A stretch of 64,000 nucleotides of DNA from NCBI RefSeq assembly GCF_041927875.1, contig NZ_JBHFHN010000010.1; one strand, written 5' to 3'. Position numbers and translations under genes: made by a program. Positions within the stretch are counted from its first letter, which is position 1; every line of letters starts with the position of its first letter. The notes beneath the pieces were generated by a model. It did no database searches and had not been told where the DNA came from. It worked only from the letters and a program-made list of their open reading frames with translations. Source of the stretch: Paracoccus sp041927875 (GTDB lineage Bacteria > Pseudomonadota > Alphaproteobacteria > Rhodobacterales > Rhodobacteraceae). Positions 53,001 through 60,584 of the stretch are shown here, piece after piece.

Positions 53001-53126
53001 GGTGCGCAGAACGCCATCGGCTCGGGCGTGATGGGCGGCATGATCGCGGCGACCGTGATCGGGGTGCTGCTGATCCCGATGCTCTATGGCCTGGTGCAAC
53101 GGCTGCGCGGGCAATCGCTGCGCTAA
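50040..53126 (+). CDS. RND-family multidrug efflux permease (HAE1 type)
   Basis: Proton-driven inner-membrane pump of 1028 residues. ARFFIRRPVFAWVIALMTML at the N-terminus and LPVSQYPEVAPPTVRIGASY are diagnostic of the AcrB/MexB branch. The proton-relay Asp pair is in AIGLLVDDAIIVVENVERVM. The second half shows the mirrored set FLPDEDQGVMMAQIRLPNGA and FKVGLLTTIGLAAKNAILIV. The ATG overlaps the adaptor stop (TGATG). No outer-membrane factor gene or regulator adjoins it, so a TolC-type partner must come from elsewhere. Confidence 0.92.
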   Translation: MARFFIRRPVFAWVIALMTMLLGALGLGQLPVSQYPEVAPPTVRIGASYAGASAEAVQNSVTTVIEDAMTGLDGMVYMTSSSSRGRASVSIVFDQSEDGEMAQIRVQNRVQGIIPQLPSPVQNSVSVRRATSSILMVGALVSTDGRRSSLELAEMVDKQFRGAIERTPGVGGVQSFGSGYAMRIWLDPARLRQFALTPGDITSAIGTQNTTVNVGALGAQPAVEAQQFTANVTAQSQLRSVDDFRAILLKTTAEGAVVRLGDVARVEIGQASYGGNSRYNGQPAAGFGVNLATGANAVDTAAAVRATMDRIAPALPDGVTVQVPFDTAPFVQQSIQKVHHTLIEAVVLVFLVILIFLQNPRATLIPTLAVPVTLLGTFGVLALFGFSINTMTMFALVLAIGLLVDDAIIVVENVERVMTEQGLPADQATAVSMDELTPALIGTTVVLAAVFLPMAFFAGSTGVIYRQFSVTIIAAMVLSTVFALTLTPALCASLLRPRTRPPIAPARWFNRGFNRLSRGYLAVLGPLIRVPLAALAALAVVIAVAVLFYNRLPGSFLPDEDQGVMMAQIRLPNGATTAQTDALMQQVEDYLLTQETAGVDAIFANQGFSFGGSAQNAAMMFIRLRSYDERLGDPDQTAAQIARRATQAFADNRQGRVFFMAPPAIMGLGDSGGFTAWLLDQGGHGPQALADAAQALVATDDPRVANLRGGEIRQDTALNIDIDAIRASRLGVPLSDVNAMLSTIFSGREVNDFQNGADLNPVIVQGDAAYRMQPDDIFEWFARNTQGEMVPFRAFASIGWQDIPASLNRYGGTAAMQISGQAADGVTSGQAMHAVEELAAALPGGYGVAWTGLAWQQRLASTQEGLLYAISALVVFLALAALYESWSIPLAVMLAVPVGLMGALIAAVLMGQSNDVYFKVGLLTTIGLAAKNAILIVEFASTRHAAGDSVWQAAMTAAGQRLRPIIMTSLAFVMGVFPLARASGAGAGAQNAIGSGVMGGMIAATVIGVLLIPMLYGLVQRLRGQSLR

Positions 53127-53252
53127 GCCCTTCTTTCTTGCCCAAATACGCATCCGCACCCGCCACCCGCGCACCGCCGCCGATCCAGACCGTTTTTCAC
53201 CCGAACCCATGGCCATGGCGCTGATCCGGGCCGATAATACCCCCGCAGTCTG

Positions 53253-55736
53253 ATGGGGGTGATCATGCAGTTCGTCAGCGACTGGCCCGGTAAAAGCGCC
53301 ATCGACGGCGGGATCTCCCATCCGGCGGTCTGGCACATGCTGGATGTGGCGGCGGTAGCCGAACGGCTGATCGCGCCCTTTGCCCTGCCCGCACCTTTGC
53401 GCGACGCGCTGATCCTGCTGGCTGGCCTGCACGATCTGGGCAAGATCAGCGACAGTTTTCGCGCCATGCTGACCAGTGGCGCGCGCCAGGTCTGGGGTCG
53501 CCACTGGGAACTGACCGAGGTTCTGCTGCGCCGCCATGACGCGGTTCTGGCTGCGGCGCTTGGCGGCAGCCGTCATGTTCGTCAGCCGCTTTATGCGGCG
53601 GCGGCGGGTCATCATGGGCGCCCGCCGAACATCGCGGATTTCGATTCCCTTCGCCGCATGGACGCCATCGGGCCGCAGGCCGTGGCCGACAGCGGCGCGT
53701 TGATCGAGGCGTTTGTTGGGCTGTGGCCCGGTGCCTCGGTTGCGGGGCTGAGCATGGCGGATGCCAAGCGGCTTAGCTGGTGGCTGCCGGGTTTCATCGC
53801 CTGCGCCGACTGGATCGGGTCCAATACCGACTGGTTCCCGGCCCAGGCCCCCGGGCTGTCGCTGGCCGACTATCTGGACGGCGCGCGGGGCCGGGCGTTG
53901 ACGGCCGTCAACCGTGCGGGCCTTGACCATCCCGATCCTGCGGGCGGGGCGCTGTTCGACTTCGCGCTGCGCCCGATGCAGGATGCCTGCGCCACGGTCG
54001 ATCTGCCCGACGGCCCGTCGCTGGTGGTGATCGAGGATGAAACCGGCGCCGGCAAGACCGAGGCGGCGCTGATCCTTGCCCAGCGGATGATGCTGGCGGG
54101 CAAGGGGCGCGGGCTGTTCTTCGCGCTGCCCACCACGGCCACGGCGGATGCGATGTTCGCCCGCGCGCGCGGTATCGTGCGGCGCATGTTCACCGCGCCG
54201 CCCAGTCTGACGCTGGCCCATGGGCGGGCGGAATTGTCTGGCGAATACCGCGACCTGCGCGGCGAAAGCGTCCGCCAGACCGATGCGCCGGTCTGCACCG
54301 ACTGGCTGGCCGACAACCGCCGCCGCGCGCTGTTGGGCACGGTCGGCGTGGGCACCGTCGATCAGGCCCTGCTGGCGATTTTGCCGACGCGCTTCAATAC
54401 GTTGCGCGGTTTCGGCCTGTCGTCCAAGATCCTGATCGTCGATGAGGTGCATGAGATGGGCACCCCTTACATGGCGACCGAACTGGCCCAGCTTTTGCGG
54501 CTGCACGGGGCGGCGCGCGGCTCGGCCATTCTGCTGACGGCGACGCTGCCGCTGGACCTGCGGCGCGACCTGCTGGCCGCATGGGGTGCTGCGGACGACG
54601 GCGATCCGGCCTATCCGGCGCTGACCGTGGCAGGCGGAGCGGCGCGCCGCGATCTGCCGCAGGCCGCCGGCGTGCGTGGCCCAGTGGCGGTCGAACGACT
54701 GGGCGATGCGACAGCTGCGGTCGCGCTGCTGGCCGAACGGGCAGGGCAGGGGTCCGCCTGCCTGTGGGTGCGCAATGCCGTCGATGACGCGATTGCCGCG
54801 GTCACGGCGCTGCGGGCGGCGGGGGTGGATGCCGACCTGTTGCACGCGCGTTTCACGCTGGCCGATCGGCTGCGGCATGAAAAGGCCGCGCTCGCACGGT
54901 TTGGCAAAAACGGGCAGGGGCGCGCGGGGCGGGTGCTGGTGGCCACACAAGTCGTTGAATCCTCATTGGATTTGGACTTCGACGTGATGGTGTCGGACCT
55001 TGCCCCGGTCGCCGCGTTGATCCAGCGGGCCGGGCGGTTGTGGCGACATATGGACCTGCGCCCGCAGGTCAGCCGCCCGGTTCCAGCGCCGATCCTGCAT
55101 GTCGTGGCCCCCGATCCGGCGCAGGTGGCCGACGAGCAATGGCTGCACCGGGTGCTGGACAAGGGCGCCTGGGTCTATCCGCTGGATCTGCAATGGCGCA
55201 CGGCACGGGTGCTGTTCGACACCGGCCGGATCACCGCGCCGACCGGCCTGCGCGCGCTGATCGAGGCCGTCCATGGGGCCGACGCGCCCCCCGTGCCCGC
55301 CCCGCTTGAGGCGGCCGAAGCGCAGCGCATCGGCCTTGGCTATGCCGAGGCGAACGCCGCCCGGCGCAACATGATCGACCTGGGCGCGGGCTATCGGGAT
55401 GGCGGCGCGGCCTCGGACGATACCGATTACCCCACCCGCCTGGGCCGCCCGACGCGCGCGCTGATGCTGGCCGTGCGGGACGGCGGGGCGCTGTTGCCCG
55501 TCGCCGGGGGCGTTGACAGCTGCCAACTGTCCGAGGTGCAGGCCGCCGAATCCCGCCTGCGCGGGCTGGATCTGCCCGACCAGAGCGCGCCCGAGATCGC
55601 CGCCCTGACGGCCGATTGGCCCGACTGGCGGCGCAAGGCGGTGACGGTCTGCCCGCTGGGGCCAGAGGGCGTGATCTGCGAGGGGCTGCGCTATGACCCG
55701 CAGATCGGGCTGGTTTTCGGCGCGGCAGGGGGGTAG
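53253..55736 (+). CDS. cas3: CRISPR-associated helicase/nuclease Cas3 (type I-E)
   Basis: Effector that nicks and unwinds DNA marked by Cascade. 827 residues: an N-terminal HD nuclease (HPAVWHMLDVAAVAERLIAP, LAGLHDLGKISDSFRAM) and an SF2 helicase with Walker A DETGAGKTEAAL, DEVH box in LIVDEVHEMG, motif III LLTATLP and motif VI ESSLDLDFDVMVSDLAPVAA followed by LIQRAGRLWRH. All catalytic motifs look intact. An alternative ATG at 53265 has a better ribosome-binding site (GGGGG) than that at 53253. The upstream gap 53127-53252 contains a GATAAT-like -10 near 53232. Confidence 0.93.
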   Translation: MGVIMQFVSDWPGKSAIDGGISHPAVWHMLDVAAVAERLIAPFALPAPLRDALILLAGLHDLGKISDSFRAMLTSGARQVWGRHWELTEVLLRRHDAVLAAALGGSRHVRQPLYAAAAGHHGRPPNIADFDSLRRMDAIGPQAVADSGALIEAFVGLWPGASVAGLSMADAKRLSWWLPGFIACADWIGSNTDWFPAQAPGLSLADYLDGARGRALTAVNRAGLDHPDPAGGALFDFALRPMQDACATVDLPDGPSLVVIEDETGAGKTEAALILAQRMMLAGKGRGLFFALPTTATADAMFARARGIVRRMFTAPPSLTLAHGRAELSGEYRDLRGESVRQTDAPVCTDWLADNRRRALLGTVGVGTVDQALLAILPTRFNTLRGFGLSSKILIVDEVHEMGTPYMATELAQLLRLHGAARGSAILLTATLPLDLRRDLLAAWGAADDGDPAYPALTVAGGAARRDLPQAAGVRGPVAVERLGDATAAVALLAERAGQGSACLWVRNAVDDAIAAVTALRAAGVDADLLHARFTLADRLRHEKAALARFGKNGQGRAGRVLVATQVVESSLDLDFDVMVSDLAPVAALIQRAGRLWRHMDLRPQVSRPVPAPILHVVAPDPAQVADEQWLHRVLDKGAWVYPLDLQWRTARVLFDTGRITAPTGLRALIEAVHGADAPPVPAPLEAAEAQRIGLGYAEANAARRNMIDLGAGYRDGGAASDDTDYPTRLGRPTRALMLAVRDGGALLPVAGGVDSCQLSEVQAAESRLRGLDLPDQSAPEIAALTADWPDWRRKAVTVCPLGPEGVICEGLRYDPQIGLVFGAAGG

Positions 55737-55749
55737 TGCTGGACAGGCA

Positions 55750-55835
55750 GGCTTCCCCGGTTGGGGATGAACCGAACTGTTGGGTCGGTATCAGCGCTTC
55801 ATGCCAATGTTCCCCGCTAATATGGGGATAAGAAT
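55750..55835 (+). CRISPR. Degenerate repeat-spacer-repeat unit between cas3 and cas8e
   Basis: First degenerate repeat, 55750-55774: it keeps TTCCCCG and GGGGATGAACCG of the array repeat but lacks four loop bases, leaving stem CCCC-GGTT-GGGG. Then comes a spacer-like segment of exactly 32 nt (55775-55806), the spacer length of the main array. Second degenerate repeat, 55807-55835: it keeps TGTTCCCCGC and GGGGAT, but the loop and 3' end differ (GCTAATAT; AAGAAT). Both retain a 4-5 bp stem that Cas6e might still process. It begins 13 nt after the cas3 stop. It resembles the noncanonical degenerate-repeat guides (CreA/CreR type) of other type I loci. Confidence 0.75.
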
Positions 55836-55837
55836 TG

Positions 55838-55912
55838 ATGGGTAGGTACGGAAGGGAAACAAAAATCGCTTGTGCGAATCGGGTCGGCGGGCAAGTGTGG
55901 GTCACTCATTGA
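55838..55912 (+). CDS. Mini-ORF between degenerate repeat and cas8e
   Basis: A 24-codon frame starting at ATG 55838, MGRYGRETKIACANRVGG and a short end, stopping at TGA 55910-55912. The only ribosome-binding-like sequence, GGGGATAAG, is the 3' half of the second degenerate repeat. It contains two AGG codons in its first six, unusual for this GC-rich genome. Its stop overlaps an ATG (55912) in frame with cas8e, so it could couple translation to the Cascade genes. It may be a leader peptide, a CreT-like toxic mini-ORF or chance. Confidence 0.3.
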   Translation: MGRYGRETKIACANRVGGQVWVTH

Positions 55913-55929
55913 TGATTGACAGGTTTCCG

Positions 55930-57390
55930 ATGCCGCTGAACCTGATTGCCGACCGCTGGATTCCCGTCCTCGACCATGCGGGCACCGAACGCGTCATCGC
56001 GCCCTGGCAGATCGCCGATCCCGCGCTTGCCCGCCTGGACTGGCCGCGCCCCGATCTGAACATCGCCTGTCTGGAACTGCTGATCGGCCTCATGTTCCTG
56101 GCCGACCCGCCGCAGGACGCCGAAGCTTGGGAGGCGCGGCAGCGCCCCGATCCCGACCGCTTGCGCGACCGGCTGGCCGCTTTTGCCCCCGCCTTCGATC
56201 TGCTGGGCGACGGGCCGCGCTTCATGCAGGACCGCGCCCGGCTGGAGGGGGAGGCGAACCCGCTGGACATGCTGTTCATCGACAGCGCGGGCGGCCAGAC
56301 CACGCGCAACAATGCCGATCTGATGGTCTGGCGCGACCGCTATCCGGCGCTGGAACCGGCGCTTGCGGCGATGGCGATTTACACGTTGCAGGCCTTTGCG
56401 CCCTCGGGCGGGGCGGGGAACCGCACCTCGATGCGGGGCGGCGGGCCGATGGTCACGCTGGTCGCGCCCGAAGGCGGGGGGCTGTGGGATCTGGTCTGGG
56501 CCAATGTCCCGGACGGCACCCCCGGCAGCACAGGCGATCTGCCGTGGATGCGGGCGACCGCCACGTCCGAGACCGGGCAGCAGGTTTTCCCCGAACAGAC
56601 CCACCCGGTTGAGGCGTTCTTCGGGATGCCGCGCCGGTTGCGGCTGGTGGCGGATGGCGAGCGGATCACCGGTGTGATCCAGCGTCCTTACGGCACGAAT
56701 TACGCCGGTTGGGACCACCCGCTGACCCCCTATTACCGGCTGAAGCTGACGACCGAATGGCTGCCGAAGCACCCGCGCGCCGGGCGATTCGGCTATCCCA
56801 ACTGGCTGGGCACGGTGATTGCCAGCGAACGCGACAGCGGGCTGATGCGGCGGGCGCAGATGCTGCGGGCCTGGGGTGAACGCGGCAATGGCCGTGCAGC
56901 GCGGGTGATCGTCGCCGGCTGGGCGATGGACAACATGAAGCCCCGCGATTTCATCCTGTCGACGCCGCCGCTGCTGGACCTGCCGCCCGAGACCGCCGAG
57001 GCCGTGGTCGGCATGGTCGAGGCCGCCGACCTGTTCAGCCTGGCGCTGCGCAACGCGCTTGGCCCGGTGATGGCCGAGGGCGAAGCGCGCGAGGCCGTGC
57101 GAGAGGCGTTTTATGCCGAGACGCAGGCGGATTTTGAAGCCGCCCTGACCGCCGATGTGGGTGAGGCGACCGCGCGCATCTGGCTGGCCGCGATGCGGCG
57201 CGTGGCGCTGCACCTGTTTGAAGCCCGCGCCCTGCCGGGGCTGGCCGACCGCGACAGCGCCGATCAGCAGGCCATCGTGCAGGCGCATCGCAATCTGTGC
57301 GGCGCATTCAACGGCTTTGGCGCCTATGGCGGCAAGGCCTTCGCTCAACTGGGCCTGCCCGCGCCCGCCCGCAAACAGGAGGCCGCATGA
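55930..57390 (+). CDS. cas8e: Cascade large subunit Cas8e (Cse1/CasA)
   Basis: PAM-recognising large subunit of the type I-E Cascade complex, about 486 residues. It begins MPLNLIADRWIPVLDHAGTE, the usual opening, and contains LELLIGLMFLADPPQDAEAW, NPLDMLFIDSAGGQTTRNNA and GAGNRTSMRGGGPMVTLV (nucleic-acid-binding loop region). The ATG at 55930 is preceded by GACAGG; ATGs at 55912 or earlier add non-family residues. Its stop overlaps the cse2 ATG. It follows cas3 after a 193-bp gap containing the degenerate CRISPR unit. Confidence 0.93.
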   Translation: MPLNLIADRWIPVLDHAGTERVIAPWQIADPALARLDWPRPDLNIACLELLIGLMFLADPPQDAEAWEARQRPDPDRLRDRLAAFAPAFDLLGDGPRFMQDRARLEGEANPLDMLFIDSAGGQTTRNNADLMVWRDRYPALEPALAAMAIYTLQAFAPSGGAGNRTSMRGGGPMVTLVAPEGGGLWDLVWANVPDGTPGSTGDLPWMRATATSETGQQVFPEQTHPVEAFFGMPRRLRLVADGERITGVIQRPYGTNYAGWDHPLTPYYRLKLTTEWLPKHPRAGRFGYPNWLGTVIASERDSGLMRRAQMLRAWGERGNGRAARVIVAGWAMDNMKPRDFILSTPPLLDLPPETAEAVVGMVEAADLFSLALRNALGPVMAEGEAREAVREAFYAETQADFEAALTADVGEATARIWLAAMRRVALHLFEARALPGLADRDSADQQAIVQAHRNLCGAFNGFGAYGGKAFAQLGLPAPARKQEAA

Positions 57391-57896
57391 CCCCCGAAGA
57401 CATCGGCAGAACCATCCGCAACTGGTGGGCGCATGAGGTCGCCGACCGTGACTCCGGTGCCGCGCGCGGCCTGTCGGCGCGGCTGCGGCGGCGCACGGGC
57501 ATCGAGATCCTGGCCGAAAAGCCGGTGCAGGATCTGGCCGCCGCGCTGCACAGCCGCAATGCCGACCGGCTGATCCGTCTGGTGCGCGTGCTGGCCGAAT
57601 TGCGCGGCACGGCGCAGGCCAGCCTGCCGCGCCTGCTGGGGCAGGGCGATCCCAAGACCATCTCGCCCGCGCGCTTTCAGACCCTGATGCGGGCCGAGGG
57701 CGACGAGCTGACCACCGCGCTGATCCGCGCGATCCGCGCGCTTGGCCCGGCAGACGCCCGCGCCTGCGCCGTCGCCGCGCTTGCCCGCGACCTGTGGCTT
57801 TGGGACGACCAGACCCGCGCCCGCTGGACCTTTGAATACTACGCCGCGCCCACGCCTGCGGCGCTGCAACCCGATCTTCAGGAGACCCCCGCATGA
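57387..57896 (+). CDS. cse2: Cascade small subunit Cse2 (CasB)
   Basis: Small subunit of type I-E Cascade, a helical protein of about 169 residues that stabilises the target-strand R-loop. NWWAHEVADRDSGAARGLSA and RLRRRTGIEILAEKPVQDLA match the family's opening, where relatives show WW..L....GaRAeLRRc. The start at 57387 overlaps the cas8e stop (ATGA), and its own stop overlaps the cas7e start. Confidence 0.9.
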   Translation: MTPEDIGRTIRNWWAHEVADRDSGAARGLSARLRRRTGIEILAEKPVQDLAAALHSRNADRLIRLVRVLAELRGTAQASLPRLLGQGDPKTISPARFQTLMRAEGDELTTALIRAIRALGPADARACAVAALARDLWLWDDQTRARWTFEYYAAPTPAALQPDLQETPA

Positions 57897-58966
57897 CCAC
57901 CTTTGTGCAATTTCACGTCCTGACCGCCTATCCGCCGTCGAACCCGAACCGCGACGACCAGGGCCGCCCGAAATCGGCCTTGGTCGGCGGCGCGCCCCGG
58001 CTGCGGCTGTCGTCGCAGTCGATCAAGCGCGCGGTGCGGGAGAGCAGTTTCTTTGCCAGCGATCTGGCCGGACATATGGGCACGCGCACCAAGCGGCTGG
58101 GGGTCGAACTGGAACGGCGGCTGATCGGGCAGGGGGTTGCGCCGGAAAGCGCCAAGTCCACCGCCGCCAGTGTCGCCGCGGTGTTTTCCAAGCTGGAGGC
58201 CCCGGCCAAGGGTGCGGCGCAAGAGCCGGTGACGACAACGCTGGCCTTTGTCTCGCCCGAGGAATGGCGGCTGGCCGAGGATCTGGCGGCGCGGATGCTG
58301 GCGGGCGACGACCTGCCCAAGGACAAGGATCTGAAAAAGCTGGTCCTGCGTCAGGCCGATGGCGCGGTGGACATTGCCATGTTCGGGCGGATGCTGGCCG
58401 ATGATCCCGATTTCAACCGTGATGCCGCCGTGCAGGTCGGCCACGCGATTACCACCCACCGCGTGCTGGCCGAAGACGACTGGTTTTCCGCCGTCGACGA
58501 CCTGAAAAAGCGTGAGGATGACGCCGGTGCGGGGCATCTGGGCGAGGTCGGCTTTGGGTCGGGCGTCTACTATCTATATACCTGTGTGAATGTCGATCTG
58601 CTGATCGAAAACCTGAACGGCGACAAGGACTTGGCGGCGCGCGGCTTGCAGTCGCTGGCCCGCGCCCTGGCCATGGCCACGCCGCGCGGCAAGCAGAACA
58701 GTTTCGCCCACCACCCCCGCGCGGGCTATATCCGCGCCGAGATCGGCCCGCAGCAGCCCCGCGATCTGTCGGGGGCCTTCTTCACGGAGGTCAGGGGCGA
58801 TGACCTGATGGCGGCCTCAGTCGCGGCGCTGGAGGTGACCGAGGGCCAGATCAGCGCCGCCTATGGCGCTTGCTGCGACGCGCATCAGGTGATGCATGTC
58901 GCGGCGGGGCGGGGGACGCTGGAGGACATCGCTGCCTTTGCCGCCGGGGCTGTGGACCGTGGCTGA
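57893..58966 (+). CDS. cas7e: Cascade backbone subunit Cas7e (Cse4/CasC)
   Basis: Forms the six-copy backbone that holds the crRNA. 357 residues. It begins MTTFVQFHVLTAYPPSNPNR followed by DDQGRPKSALVGG and RLRLSSQSIKRAVRES, the diagnostic Cas7e N-terminus. Further segments, GSGVYYLYTCVNVDLLIENL and KQNSFAHHPRAGYIRAEIGP, match the family. It overlaps both neighbours. Confidence 0.94.
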   Translation: MTTFVQFHVLTAYPPSNPNRDDQGRPKSALVGGAPRLRLSSQSIKRAVRESSFFASDLAGHMGTRTKRLGVELERRLIGQGVAPESAKSTAASVAAVFSKLEAPAKGAAQEPVTTTLAFVSPEEWRLAEDLAARMLAGDDLPKDKDLKKLVLRQADGAVDIAMFGRMLADDPDFNRDAAVQVGHAITTHRVLAEDDWFSAVDDLKKREDDAGAGHLGEVGFGSGVYYLYTCVNVDLLIENLNGDKDLAARGLQSLARALAMATPRGKQNSFAHHPRAGYIRAEIGPQQPRDLSGAFFTEVRGDDLMAASVAALEVTEGQISAAYGACCDAHQVMHVAAGRGTLEDIAAFAAGAVDRG

Positions 58967-59645
58967 CTATCTGACTTTTCACCTGACCGCCGCGCTTGGC
59001 GCGATGGGCGAACTGGCCGGGCATGAGCGGCGCGGTAGCCTGACCTGGCCGGGGCGCTCGGCCCTGATCGGGCTGATGGGGGCGGCGCTTGGCATCCGCC
59101 GCGACGGCGATTTTTCGGCGCTGGAGGCGCTGCACACCGCCGTGGCGATCTTTGACGCGGGGGCGGTGCTTCGCGATTACCACACGGTCGAGACGGTGCC
59201 GTCAGCCGCGGCGAAACGCCCGCAATCGCGCCCCGCGGCGCTGCGGGCCGCGCGCGGGCGGACAAACACGACGATTACCCTGCGCGACTATCGCGCCGGG
59301 CCGCTTTATGGTGTCGCGGTCTGGGGTGGCGATCTTGGGGCCTTGGCCAAGGCGGTGAAAACGCCGGTTTTTACCCTGTATCTGGGGCGCAAATCCTGCC
59401 CGCTGGCCGCGCCCCTGAACCCGCAGATCGTGCAGGCCGACAGCCCCGAGGCCGCGCTTGCCGCGCTGCGCCTGCCCGCCTGGCACAGGGGCGCACGGGC
59501 CACCCAGATGGCCTGCGACCACCACCCCGCCGCGACCCGGCGCGAGGCCCGCCACGACATCGCCACCGACCGCCGCGCCTGGCATTTCGCCCCGCGCAGC
59601 GTCGCCATGGTGGCCGTCGACATCACCCCGGAGGCCGCGACATGA
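58959..59645 (+). CDS. cas5e: Cascade subunit Cas5e (CasD)
   Basis: Binds the 5' handle of the crRNA in Cascade. About 228 residues, using a GTG start at 58959 that overlaps the cas7e stop and gives the standard opening MADYLTFHLTAALGAMGELA with ERRGSLTWPGRSALIGLMGA, where the family reads W.....R.T...PskSallGLlaAalG. The C-terminal ITLRDYRAGPLYGVAVWGGD and PVFTLYLGRKSCPLAAPLNP segments are typical. A start at 58896 lies inside cas7e and is rejected. Confidence 0.92.
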   Translation: MADYLTFHLTAALGAMGELAGHERRGSLTWPGRSALIGLMGAALGIRRDGDFSALEALHTAVAIFDAGAVLRDYHTVETVPSAAAKRPQSRPAALRAARGRTNTTITLRDYRAGPLYGVAVWGGDLGALAKAVKTPVFTLYLGRKSCPLAAPLNPQIVQADSPEAALAALRLPAWHRGARATQMACDHHPAATRREARHDIATDRRAWHFAPRSVAMVAVDITPEAAT

Positions 59646-60310
59646 GCCTTTATCTTTCGCGCCTGCGGGTGGCGCGCGACCCGGCGGTGGCGGCGCTGGA
59701 TGCGTTGCTGGACCCGGCCCATGACGGCGCGCGGATGGACGCGCATCACCGCCTGTTGTGGTCGGCCTTTGCGGGCGATCCGACGGCAACCCGCGATTTC
59801 CTGTGGCGGGCCGAGGGGCAGGGGCGCTTCCTCGTTCTCTCGCCGCGCCCCCCCGGCCACAGCCCGCTGTTCGATCCGCCCGAGGTGAAGCCCTTTGCCC
59901 CCGACCTTGTCCCCGGCGACGTGCTGGAGGCGGTCTTGCGCGTCAACGCCACGCGGGCGCGCAAGGGCGTGGGCCGCGTCGACGTGGTGATGGATGCGCT
60001 GCATGGCGTGCCGCGGGGCGAGCGCGCGGCGCAGCGCATGGCGGTGGCGCAAGTGGCGGCGCAGGACTGGCTGGCGGGGCAGGGGGCGCAGCATGGGTTC
60101 GACCCGCTGGCCGTCGCGGTTCAGGATTATTCGACCGTCGCCCTACCCGGCCATCGCGGCAAGCGCGCCGGCCAGCCGCAGTTCGGCGTGCTGGACCTGA
60201 CCGCCCGCCTGCGCGTCACCGACCCCGCCGCCCTTGTCGCCAAACTGGCGGCGGGGTTCGGGCGTGCCAAGGCCTTTGGCTGCGGGCTCATGCTTATCCG
60301 GCGAGGATAA
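59642..60310 (+). CDS. cas6e: crRNA endoribonuclease Cas6e (CasE)
   Basis: Cleaves pre-crRNA at the base of the repeat hairpin and stays bound to the 3' handle. 222 residues. MSLYLSRLRVARDPAVAALD is the usual start, and the catalytic His is probably His35 or His36 in DAHHRLLWSAF. The C-terminal glycine-rich RNA-binding segment is KLAAGFGRAKAFGCGLMLIR. It should process the strong 6-bp stem of the array repeats; whether it accepts the shortened stems of the unit between cas3 and cas8e is open. Confidence 0.93.
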   Translation: MSLYLSRLRVARDPAVAALDALLDPAHDGARMDAHHRLLWSAFAGDPTATRDFLWRAEGQGRFLVLSPRPPGHSPLFDPPEVKPFAPDLVPGDVLEAVLRVNATRARKGVGRVDVVMDALHGVPRGERAAQRMAVAQVAAQDWLAGQGAQHGFDPLAVAVQDYSTVALPGHRGKRAGQPQFGVLDLTARLRVTDPAALVAKLAAGFGRAKAFGCGLMLIRRG

Positions 60311-60425
60311 GCGGCAACAGCAGGATGGCGGTCATCGCCAGACGGACCATCGCACGAATGGCCGGTTGGCCGGTCGCCGCCACTTTGAACGAGACCGGGG
60401 TGAGGTGCAGGGAAAGGGTCGTCAT
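60294..60425 (-). CDS. Small hydrophobic ORF antisense between cas6e and cas1
   Basis: A 43-residue frame on the strand opposite the cas operon: MTTLSLHLTPVSFKVAATGQ, PAIRAMVRLA, then a hydrophobic end TAILLLPLILAG. The last third looks like a membrane helix, resembling small membrane toxins or signal-anchored peptides. Its 3' end overlaps the end of cas6e by 17 nt. The ribosome-binding site is weak (CGAGA). No family recognised. It may be chance, but it is the only sensible frame in the 274-bp gap. Confidence 0.35.
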   Translation of the reverse strand: MTTLSLHLTPVSFKVAATGQPAIRAMVRLAMTAILLLPLILAG

Positions 60426-60558
60426 GGGTATCTCGGTTGGTGTTGGTAGGTTCGTTCCAGGCCATGACTTGTCGCCACAAACGGGTGTCGGCTGTCACCG
60501 CTGTGGCGTTGCGCCAGGCCTGAACCCAGACTGCCCACCCGGCGCGGCAAAAGGCCCG

Positions 60559-60580
60559 GTGAACCAGTTCAGCGGTTCAC
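60559..60580. repeat. Inverted repeat directly before cas1 start
   Basis: A perfect 7-bp inverted repeat, GTGAACC-(8 nt)-GGTTCAC, ends 4 nt before the cas1 ATG. In RNA it forms a hairpin covering the place where a ribosome-binding site would be. No Shine-Dalgarno sequence is otherwise visible. It may be an operator or a translation-control element for the adaptation genes. Confidence 0.55.
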
Positions 60581-60584
60581 GCCC

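Noticed and set aside
55775..55900. GGGTCGG shared by the 32-nt segment and the region just before cas8e, as a self-target
   Set aside because: The 7-base match falls at positions 8-14 of the segment, not in the seed, so Cascade targeting is not supported by it.
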